Assembly: GCA_003260075.1 (NCBI GenBank)
Contig: QLIY01000658.1
Coordinates: 29,534-93,533, forward strand
Reading direction: 5' to 3'
DNA length: 64,000 bases
Source: Phallusia mammillata
Lineage: Eukaryota; Chordata; Ascidiacea; Phlebobranchia; Ascidiidae
A program made the position numbers and the translations under genes. Below the pieces are notes generated by a model. That model saw nothing but the letters and a program-made list of their open reading frames with translations, was not told the DNA's origin and did not search any database. Of the stretch, positions 41,001 to 53,000 are shown one piece after another. Position 1 is the stretch's first letter. Every line of letters begins with the position of its first letter.

Positions 41001-44000
41001 TCACCAAATGAATCTGGCTCTTCAGTTGAGATGTGGAGTCCTTTGAGAGCAAGCGCAAAGTCTCCTCCTGTTTCTCTTCCTGGAGGAGCAGGAGGTTAAC
41101 CATCCCGGCAAAGTCCGCCGTACAATTTTCTGTCCGCTGATTGGATGAACGCTCAGTTGGTGTTTGGTCTTTGCAGCAGGGGACATCGAAAGACGCTGTC
41201 ATCGGAGATTCAACTTCTGAAATGATTGAAAGTAGATAAGGAATTAATTCCGTATTCTATTTGAATAAGGGACTGATTGGACCAAAAACCTTTCGCAAAA
41301 TTTAAATATTTCACATTCTGTACAAACTTATGTACACCACCGGGTTTTGCCAAGGGTTTTGTATAGGGTTGAGTTTATCGACAAAAACTTGTTACGTTTT
41401 TTCAACGTAAAATCCGAAGTAAATGACCATATACATTGCGCAGTTTTGCAAACATAACATTGTTTTTTTTTGATAAAATATTCTATTTCGGAAAGAAGAA
41501 CACGCGAACAAGTTTTGGCGTGAGACATTTCTGCGCCCACGTCGTCAAGTGTCTTGTAAATTTTCGAAAGGTTTGAATGTTCTACATCGATGTATTGGCT
41601 TTCGAATTCTCATTGAAAATTTAAAATCATGAACTATGTTCCCAACAATTTATTTGATCACGACTTGGCTGATCAAAATTCGTGAAACATGCTATATAGA
41701 TCCAAACCGAACCGAACAACTACACTCCAAAAAACATTAATCTACTAAGCAACTGTAAAAATTAAATATGACTAACTAATAATACACATTCAGCATTTTA
41801 AGGAAATCAATTTTACAGACTATGCAACCATTCTGCAAATTAAGAATGACAAATCATTTCATCACTAACCAACACATTGAACTACCATTAGTCTAAGCAC
41901 CATACATACAACCAAGTATTCCTCTTACAATCGACGAAACTACTCCGAAACCATCAGCCAACCAATAACCACACCAAAACCAACCAACAAGACCACCCAG
42001 TGTAAAGCATTTGTAAAGAAACCAAAGCTCAAATATTACCAGATAAACACCACTCACCAGCAACAACCAGATAAACACCACTCACCGGGTTTTGACGGGT
42101 CTGGTACCTCGGACATTTTCTCATTGCATGCCAGAGTTCCCTTTAATATTGATATTGACCAGTGGATTGCAATCACACGACCACCCTTGTTGCAGTTGCT
42201 CTGGCAATTTCTCAGCATTATTGCGCATTCCATGGCCGCATTTGAAGTCAGTGAAACTGCATTGGAAGTCTTCATGTACGATAGGAATGTGATTGTCACA
42301 AACCAGATCCATTTTTGAGGCGAAAACATGATTTACATGCGATCAAACTTAGCTAATTATTATTAATCTAAAAACAAAATATGAAAAATACTTTAGCAAA
42401 TGTGTATTGCTGCATGTCATTTATTTTCAAACAATGCTTGGTCGATCTTTAATTACGATAAAGCGGGCAAAATTATATTTCCTAACAACGTTACCCACAA
42501 GGGTTATATTCCTCGGGGCTGTATACTTTCACTGCATGTCATTTTACTGCAACAAGCCGTTAAGGTTATGGCCTTTCCGAATAAGTTACTCATGCCTGTT
42601 CAATGTACATCAAAATGTGAACTCTGTACAAATCTTTGCAGATAAAAGAGCGCACCATTTGGATCGATGTTCAAACACTTTGTAACCTTAACTTAACCTC
42701 ACTCAAAATTTAAATTCTGGCTTTGATAAACAAACTTCTTTATTCAAATAAGTGAGGCCAAAATAGCATTGTTTTTTGCCCATTTTATGTCTGCCAAAAA
42801 TTCACGCTTTTGTTACCTCGCCACCACCAAAACCTCCCTTCGCTAAAACAAGCGCACGTGCGGCTGTGACGTCAGAGTGACATCATTGACTGTCGTGGAG
42901 GATGTAAGTAATGCTTTGTCACAGTGTTCGCCCCCAACCGTTTGTCGGATGTGCTGTGAGTGATAAGGTTGGGGCGCGAATACATAATTATCGAAAGATC
43001 GCTTCATAACACGACCCAAGCGCGTTGTAACGAACTTTACTTGCGATTGGAGTCATGCCCCAGTAGGCCCTTATCCTTTTAAGTTGCCAAAGTTATATTC
43101 ACAAAGAAAGGCAACTGCAAACAAAGGGAAGAGCATACAAAGCTCGTTGTGAAAAATATTTCTGACTAATAAATTTGCCAACACGTAATTTTGCTATTCT
43201 TGACTACCAACCTGTATGTTTTACCGCGGTTTATTAGGGCCCGCCAGAAGGGCAGATGACAACCATGGTAAAAATTTAATGCTCTTTGCGGTGGTTTCCT
43301 ATTATATGTAGGAACGTGTGAGCCTACATGTGAAGAGATTTTTGTAACGGTGTTTGAACGGGAGATAGTAGCTAAATGTTTCCACACAATGACTAAAACT
43401 CCCCCCCCCCATTGAGCGCACGTTGGTGCAGGACGATTTCTGTAAAAGCACAGTTATAACATTGTACTAAATGTTTTTTTTACAAATTACATCAGTTGTA
43501 CCGAACAATACAAGCATCACATGGTTTATATCCAAGTTAAGTCAGTTTTATGTACGAACTTCATACTCTTTCCCCCCCCCCTATATATTACAAATGCAGT
43601 GGTAAAATGGCTTATTGACATGTTTCACGGAGGTATGTCAGTCACTATGAATTCTAATGTAATATGACTGACTGTGCTATCTTTTGCTCACGTTATTTTT
43701 GGGCATCGTTTTTTCAGCCATTCAGCTAACTGAGGTCCTTGATATAGGTTAAAACAACATTGTACTAAATGTTTTTTTTTACAAATTACATCAGTTGTAC
43801 CGAACAATGCAAGCATCACATGGTTTATATCTAAGTTACGTCAGTTCTATGTACGAACTTCATACTCTTTGCTTTTCATGCGATTCGTTTCCTTTCACCG
43901 AAAATGTCAATTCACGAACCAACTACTTTGGTCGAACACTTCACGAGTCATTTAGCATGATCAGGTAGCTTTCCTAAAACTGCTAACTACGTGCTTTGAC

Positions 44001-47000
44001 TCACTGGCAATGCATAGGCAGCAAGAGCAAGCGTTTAAATAGTCATTGGCGATGCCTGGGAAAGGTTGCAAGTTGCGATAGGCTATACTTAACCTTTTTA
44101 AAAACTCTTTTCCCTCTCGTTTACTAATTGGAGGATTGCGAAGAAATAAAGTACTTGTTTTTCAAGTTTTTTAGCACATTAATTCTGCAGACTAAAAAAC
44201 TTTTGCTCCATAATGTTCACCTCAACAACATTTTAATTTGATTTCTTTGGTTAAATTAACCACATCTTGTAATATGCATGTGATATCACACCAAACAGCC
44301 ATTTGCAAATTATAGTGCAATTAAAGCGGGTTTTGGGAGATCTCTTTGCAATGAAGCGTTTCACGTTTTTGATTTTAAAAACATTCGACCCCTTTGGAAA
44401 CCTTGCACAATCTTACCGTGCTTCATCTATCAAAAATAATAATCAGCCAATAAATCTGACTTTTTCTTCAAAAACTCTGACAACCTGTTGACCCGACTGT
44501 ACTATTTGTTTCTTTATTTGAAGTCAAATTACAGCTTGCCGTTATCGCAAAAATCACAGATTATACTTCGCAAACAACATCCACTCCACAACTCGAGAAA
44601 TGGCATATCTGTTGCATTAGCAAGCCGCTGGTCACGATTTCATATCGCATGCTCGAAGAGCTTCCTACATTCGGACCTCCACTCCACTCCCCCCACTACT
44701 AGCGTGTGTCATGCGTTTCCGGTGATCTCCCTTGCACGACTTTCAATTGCGACGTCACAGTTGGGCTTCTGGCAAACCGGGGAGCGTGCTTGGAAACGCG
44801 CTATCACGCAAACGCTGTTTCTCTATTTTGGAGTAAACGGTGGAGGCTTTTTTTCGTTTCCAGTGGGCAGGGAGTGTATGTAAATGTGGAAATGTTTACG
44901 ATTGGGAGGCCAAGATTTGCTGTGGTTTTCTTTATTTTGTGTTTGGCCGATGGCATTTCTTCGAAAAGGGTGTTTGAAATACGTTGTTAAATTGTGCTAC
45001 TTGTTTAAACCCCAACCAAAACCTGGAAAAAAAAATAATTGTACACTTCCTATACTTTTCGTAAAAGCTTTGGTTGTTCCTTTTCTAGTCAAAGCTAGCT
45101 TCACGAACTTGTTATCCTATCTTTTTGTAGCCATTTGGCTTCTGATCAATACATCAAGGTCATATATGTCAACAACATACGAAGCTAATTGTGTTTGCGC
45201 TTTTTTACTTTTTATTTTGCGAAAAAGTAATTTTACTTTATTCATAAAAAATGTTGTTGTACTTGTACCCTCAGATGTGCCTTCTTGTTTCGTTTTCTAG
45301 ATCTCCTTAATTTGTTTTCCTTTTGGCTAAAATGAAACTAAACAATATGTCATACAATTCTCCATTGCCATCTAGCGGCCCATGTCAAAAACGTTTTTGG
45401 TTGTTGGCTGTCGGTCGTGAACAACCTGTTATTAATTGTAACGCTGTGTTTTATCACCACCACGTTTTATACAAAATCGAATGCATTTGTTCTGGTCATA
45501 AGTTTTCAAGTTAAGATGTCCAGAAAAACTAGTGCATTCGGATTGTACATTTCCAACAACAACAAAAAACAATCGTTCGAAACGTTTTGACGTATTTTTG
45601 TGCAAAAATCATGCTCTTTACACGGTTTGTAAAATTTCACATCGCTTTCACTCATGGCAAGTTTCACTTCGGGATTTCGGCATACAAGTGACTGTCATCA
45701 TCAGATCGGAACTCGCCCATCTCGAACACGTTTTCGTCATGGACTTGTGACGTCGTACCGCAATTGCTGTCGTCATCACCAACCCGAAACTTTGCTCCTT
45801 GAAATCTCGGGATTGACTGCAAGTAGTTGGTTCCAGTGTAACTCGCTGCTTCGACGTTTGAGCCGAGTGACGCAACATCGGACGTCACCATTACTTCATT
45901 GCTCAGATCGGTGAAAGATTTGTTCAACACTGGAGGCGGAATTGGCGCTAAAGAGCGAGGTTTAGATTTGTGACGCGGGGTGGATGACGTGTCTTGCTTT
46001 GGCGTTGCATTGTGGGTACGGGCGATCGATGACGTATTTATGTGGTTGCGGTCGGGGCGCGTCAGTGATGACGTGGGGGTGTCAAGGGCAATGTTTGTAG
46101 CCGCTGGACGCTGTAGATGTTGATAGTCAGGGGTGCGGGGTGAACCATTAGGTTGAGTTGTCAGATGTTGTGGAATCGGCTTGAATCGGTTCTGAAGGAA
46201 AAAAGTTAAATTTTTGTTATACAACCTTGCATGTTTTGGCATCTACTACACAGGAAAGACGTCTTATTCAAAATCTTTGCGCGAAGACGTGTGACTATTT
46301 CTAAAGCATTTATAATTTCGAAATGCAACGTTGTATCGGAATTTCCAACGATTGCCACTTTCTGAAAATCAAACAGAAAATTAAAGATTTGTAGTAGCAC
46401 ACGAATAGTGTAAGTGGCTTGCATTTGAATAAGCTTGAAAACATAGTACGGATTTCATCCTTCTTCAGTGATATCTGCATTACCCACCCTGGTGGCTCTT
46501 TTCTTCTGTGTACAGGCGACGATGAGACACACTGACAGTATGCAGACGACAATTACAAGCACAGCAGATATCGCCACAAACAACCACGTCAAAGTGTTGA
46601 ATCCATATAACCCAGCTAAAAAAACATTTCCAAATTTATCATATCAGCTGCTTTTGGTCCAATGTATCATAGCAACGATATTGGAATATATCTAAACGCT
46701 TGTGGACAAATTAATATTTGTTTGTGACAAATGTTTTAATAACACTACTTGATTTCATATTAGGTGGCCGCACAAACTAGCATGTGCTTGCGCAAGGTTA
46801 TAAATTGGGTCTTGTCGGTTTTTGTCCTTGAAAAAAAGCTTAAGGGAAAACCCACATGAAATAATTAAAAAAGATAACAAGTATTTTACCTTGATTTCCA
46901 CTGGACCTTGGTTCATTCGTGCTGGAATGAAAAGAAATCGTAATGAACCGTTTATTTCTGGTCTATTGTATAAAATATGTTGATCAATGACTTGCCGCCT

Positions 47001-50000
47001 TATTTAGTATTTACCTGGAGGATGACGTAAAATGTAAAAATGTTTCAGGTAAAAAACAAGACCAAATTCATTCGGTCAATGAGCAAGTTGCAATTTAGTT
47101 TAAATACTGTTCTGAGTTAGGTTAGGAGTATTTAGAAATACGGTATTAAGTTAGGACCAGAATTGTAAGTCCGGTCGCGTTTGGCTAGGATTTTCCGAAA
47201 AAAGGGGGCCAAATACGGGCTCATAAGTTCAAACTCAAAAACGTATGTTTCGTGTTTGTACTTTTTTGCACTAATGTAAATGCGTACGTTTCGTTTCGTA
47301 CAACCCTTCATTCCGTATATCTTCATGCAGACTTGTCAGTCAAATTGATTTGTTCGCTAAGCTGTTTAAGGGCACGCAAACTTCTGCGTTAAAATATATT
47401 GAGGTTTATTTACCCGGACGATGTTTTGGGCGGAATCCTTGTTGACGTCATTGGTGGGATGCTGGCATCTTGGCAACTGTAAAAAAATAGTCCAGATAAA
47501 TTATTTTCGGGTAAAAATCCAAAACGAAAAGAAACATGTGTGTTGTAATTGTACTTTCTTTGCACTAAAGTGCATTGTGTGTATTGGTTTGTTACATGTA
47601 GCCGTGGATTCTGTGCGTAGGCCTATCTGACAAACTAGGCAATTCGGTAAACTATTTTCAGACAGTAATTTCAGGTTAAAATATTTTCAGGTTTGGGTCG
47701 GAGTTTATGGCTTGTATTATCGGGTCGGGGAATAATAGTCAGGCCTGCTTACAACTCTGGTTAGAAATCTGCATCGTTGACAACTGTGACATAAAAAACT
47801 GTTTTTCTATACACAAACTGCATTAAAAAAATCCGTTGCGCCACCTTCCGGAAATTAGCAAACACGTGGTTTGAATTTCTGTGTTAGTAGCTTTACTGAA
47901 ATACCTCGCGTTCGCAACCCACCTGTGATTGTTGCAAACTTCGTATATGATGTCAAAAGGCTTTCGTTGCGTTCCTCCACAAAACAAGCCTACCTCCCCA
48001 TCCACCATACACAGTTTAATCCGGATCCTTACGCCGCCTCCGCACGATCGCGAACACCTCGCTGCGTCTTAAAAATATAAATGACGTCACGCATACATCA
48101 TGCACGTCATAACCCTGTGACGTCACGTACCTCGTTTGTCAATCCACTCGACCCAATTTCCGTTGCAACTCGCTTCGTGGTAGCAATAGCGCCACACGCG
48201 GTGGACACAACTTTCGCCGACGCTGACGAATAAAAATTTAGATATGACATCATAGTGACTTCATGAAAAAAGTAAAGTAAACTATAAGTTGTGTGATGAC
48301 ATCAGTTGCAGTTTATTTTTAAGTTTTCTTTAGTTTTTTTACTAATTTAAAATTGAAACAGCCGTTTTAAACACACATTTAAAAACTCTCATATTATGGT
48401 GGTATAAAGTTAAAAAAACGTTACCCAGTTGAGACATATACGAAAAAGTAACCCCTTGCGGCTTTTGAATAAAGCATTCGAACTAGATTAAATATTGAAC
48501 AGCTTACAAAATATAGACAGAGGTTTGTCTTTGCAAAGTGATGCGGAATTTTTCAACGTGTATATGTGGTTTCTTTTTTGAAATATGATACATAACGTTA
48601 ATTGCTGTCAACCATAAAAGACAATGCAAATACCGATAAACTATCACCTTTGGCATACCACTGACCATTTTCCACTGATTGCTCCTAATTCCGCCCTAAA
48701 CTAAAATAAGCTTCACGTTTTACGACGCGCGAAGCACGTGTGACCCTATACCTCGGCAACACGTGGTATATGTAATCAGTGACTATATAACGACAACTGC
48801 ACCTTAATACAGCCTTGCGTTTCATACTAAAGCATATCGAGTCGTTGCCTTATTAGGACATATTCGAATCTGATTTGTTCTCTGACTCAGCCATGACTCT
48901 AAATGTTATTTGGATAACTTAAAATACCACTAATTTCGATGTGTTAATTTTGCTTTTGCGTTTTAATAGCCAATCTATCAAGATACTGTGCTGATAGGCG
49001 CAAGTCATAAGGTCGGTGTAGATAGCCACCAGTCTTACAATCCGATTTTAAAAACTATTTAAAATAACCCCCCCCCCCGGATAACTTAAAATACCACTAA
49101 TTTCGATGTGTTAATTTTGCTTTTGCTTTTGCGTCTTAAAAGCCAATCTATCAAGATACTGTGTTGATAGGCGCAAGTCATAAGGTCGGTGTAGATATCC
49201 ACCAGTCTTACAATCCGATTTTAAAAACTATTTAAAATAAGTCTTATGCATTCTTTGTTAAATTTGCTTATAACTGGAAGATACTCACAGTAAACTCATT
49301 TGGCATGATTGTTCTTTAAAAGTCAAACCGCTGTGACATCGAAACGAACGCCGGTTGCTACCTCCACATGTTGACCACTTGCTCCACGCAGTAACTGAAA
49401 TATAAGTTGAAAGTCAGCTCATTAAGTTAACTAACTGAAAATTAAATCCAAAATTACTCCATAAAGCACCTTCTGGACAAAACTCATATATTCTAAATCA
49501 TATTTAAAATTGTGGAACTCACTGTATCTTGTACGTTGTGTCGTGCATACATTATATAATCACCCAGTCAATGGAGACTCAGAATGAGCAAGGATGGAAA
49601 CAACAGTCCCGTATTATAAACACAGAAAGACTGTAAACTCTGATGAACCTGCAGCCATCCACCATTTATAACACACACACACGTATTTCACTTAAGTATA
49701 TTCAATGTCTAAAAACAACTAACTTAAAAAAGGTGGATGGTTCACCAAAGTTTCCAGTTTGTCACTGTACAGTCAACAAAACAGTATATATGCAATAAAG
49801 AGTATCATTGTAATGTCAACGTCAATGTGGTGTAAATCTTGATGGTACATGTTTTTACAGCCTACATACAAGGCGTTACTTTAACCACATTTAAAACAAC
49901 CCTAAATCTTGCTAGTTATTATGGCAATACTGAAAGAAGACAGCTTTCGTGTTTTTGGCACCGTTCGTTTGCGTTTCGAATTGCCTAATTACTGAGCTGT

Positions 50001-53000
50001 CAGCGAAACGTTTGATAACTTGGCAAGGTGTCTTTTGACCCAGTTTTTGTTTTAAAACTAATACCTCTTCGGGGATTATGTGCTGCATTTAAACGCCAAA
50101 CCATGTTACCACTTTTAAATTGTCCAAATTTATGCAAAAACAAAAACAAATGTTTTTTAGGCAGTGAATAAAGGAACCTTTTAGAAAAAGCTGGTCTATT
50201 TTCCAAAACAATATATAAATTATTTATTCAGTCGTTAAACTTGCATTAAAAACGATTTTAAAAATTATCTTTTACTTTGAAAAATTATTGCACAAACCAG
50301 AAAGAAATGCATAAAACTTGTGTGGCGCAAAAAAAGGCAAATTGTTCACTTACTTTCAGTTCCAGGTGTACACTGGCACCCGATGTTCGAGAATTGCGTT
50401 TTATTATCTGTCGAATGGACGGGATAAGTTTCATTTACGGAAAGCACCGGGATGGTTAACTGAAACATAAAAAATACACGATTTAAAAATGTTTTGCTAT
50501 TCCAGTTTTTGTGCATGTTTTTTGAAAGCTAATTCATTATGTACACAATTTACGGTTTTAAAAATCGTAACCAGAAACAAACAAACCAGTTGTTCTCGCC
50601 TTTTTTTACTAATTTTATGTCCTGCTTGGTTTTACATTTGAGAATGACACAGGTTGATATCGAAACGTTATGTTTTACACTAATATACTTTTCTGGTTAA
50701 GCTAATTCCTCTTTTTACATTATTATACAATTTCACAATTTAAACACCCACCACATATACTACACATGTTTCAAACCCTACTTCGGTAAATGGGGGAAGC
50801 TTAACAGAATATCGTTGCCTTTTTTGAAAACTGCGTCACAATCACCTGCGCGTTCGAAATTCCAATGACGTCACACAAGGCGAGAAAGGTGAACAATCGA
50901 GAAAACAGAAAAGTAACACTTTTGCACATCCTAATACCACGTGAAAGTTTCAGCGAATCTTTGCTGCACCTAAGAACTGGCACCTCCCAAGAAAAGTCTC
51001 CATAGCAATTGCGCGTCTTTCAGTTTGCGTGATTGTTACGTCACAGAGCGCGTTGATGCGTTTCCTGTTCGTGTTGGGATCCCATTTGTCTTGGCTCAGA
51101 AAGGGAGCTCTTAGCAGCGCCGACGCCATTTTGAATGCGTAACAATGACTGTTCGCTTTTTCTTTTGGGCACTGTGATGTCATAGTGCAATGAAGTTTGA
51201 ATGTAAACAAATTTGGTAATGTTTGAATTTAGAGGTTAATTTTAATGTAGTTATCGTTGCATTATAACCCCTCCTTTATTTTATGATGAAAAGAATCTTT
51301 ATTATGAAGATCTTTTCTGGCAAATGTTTCTCGGCGTTAGACTTTTAGTCACAAAAACAACTTATATTGCAGTTTTTCTTTATTTTGGACCATTACGACA
51401 ATGGGGTGTAATTGAAGCGTAATGTCAGTAATTTGCCATGAAATTCGTATGCTTGAGTTATGCTGGCACACATTTGGTTTTAACTGCAATTGTCGAAGTC
51501 AAAATTAACTTGCAGTTTTGTTTTGCAGTTGCACTAAACCACCAGACACGTGACAGAGCGATGCAGCTCAACGATTCGATGTTTGAACTCAACGGGGGGT
51601 GTGGATATGTTCCAAAACCTCTATGTCTATTGCAGGTGAGGAATATCTATTTACACATGTTGATTTGGGAAACTTTGACATTTTTTACCAACTTTTCAGT
51701 TCAATTAAAGCAATGTTAAGCAACAACTGAACATATAATCACACCATTCATATCGTAGAAGTTATTTTTTGCTTTGTAATAATGATTACACCGACCTAAC
51801 ATAACAACATTGAAGCAATCAACGCTTTGGAGAAAGTAGCAAAATTGCCAACAATGTTTTTAAGAGCGTTGGTACACACGGTGATTTTAGTTGGATGTAC
51901 TGCAGGTCACTCGTTGTTACTAGGCATCAAAAGACAGTAACTCACGTGATTGCAAGTTTGGCGCATTGTGGGTAAACACGACCGGAAAGTCCCCAAAATC
52001 AACCGCTTGAGAAATAGTGTGGTATCAGATCTTTTACTTCTTACAATTATAAACAAGGCAAAAGAAATAAAGGCTGTTGTCGAAGTGTTTCATTTCGTAA
52101 ATTCTGCGTATTGGATAATAGTACGTTATCGCTTAATCTGTTGGCATTTTTACAAATTCCACCCAAAAACAACAACCTGTTGAAGTAATATTGTTAAATT
52201 ATTCATTTTTACAACAGGACGAAACTTTCAATCCACTTTCCACGTCACTGCCACGCAATCGTGACATCATGCATCTCACCATTGACGTCATCAGTGGACA
52301 ACAATTGCCTAAACCTCCCAACAGCGTACTTGGCGAAAGAGGGGAGGTGAATAATCGAAAAGACAAATTTTGAGTTTCTTTTTTAAAATGCAGCAAAACA
52401 ATAAATTTTTGCCTGATGATGGACCAGTAAAAAATTAAAAGAAAGTCAAATTTCAAACACTTTGATTTAATTGTGGCTTGATCAAGAACAGAATTGATAG
52501 AGAATATGTAGCCTATGATGTTTTCATTTTATTTGAAGATAAACATTTAAAAAAAATGATAACTAGGATCAGCCCTGAAGCGTCTGTGCAGACCAGCGAT
52601 CACGGGCCTTTCGTACTTCGAATAAGAAATCAATTTACGTTTTGGCCAAACTACTTATCTACACATAGCGTCGTTTTAAAACATTTGCACGGTTTAAATA
52701 GATCGAATTTAATACACCATATTTCACGAATTAAAAATATCAGTCATTGCTTTGGTGCTTGAATTTTATTACACCCTGAAACTTAAGTGCTGGATTGTGT
52801 GGAGGTGATAGCATTTTGCACTGAGCATGTCCAGGCAGTAACAAGGGTTTGGCATCATTTATTCACTTGTCACATTCTCACATCCTGCAGATAATCGACC
52901 CGTTCGTGGAAGTTGAGTTACTCGGAACAGCTTCAGATTCTGCTAAACGACAAACCAGCGTGGTCGATGACAACGGTAAGAGATACAAACGTTTGTAGGT

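Larger units (their letters stand above)
32636..51528 (+). other. 18.9-kb PLCH intron hosting two opposite-strand genes
   Basis: Donor G|GTACGT after CQLG (exon 32459-32635) and acceptor ttttgcag before VALNHQ (51529-51635) match in phase, splitting the conserved C-Q-x-V-A-L-N junction of the Y domain. The two minus-strand genes NestA and NestB lie entirely within. The rest is AT-rich, with G/C-run duplications and copies of a dispersed repeat. Confidence 0.88.

Noticed and set aside
42121..42312. Cys-rich minus-strand frame overlapping NestA exon 1 in another frame
   Set aside because: It ends in a stop before the donor, whereas the accepted frame has a signal peptide, an upstream in-frame stop and joins all later exons in phase.
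44488..45300. Two plus-strand frames of 131 and 138 codons between NestB and NestA
   Set aside because: Hydrophobic stretches come from T-rich sequence; no signal, domain or splice evidence, and real genes here are multi-exon.
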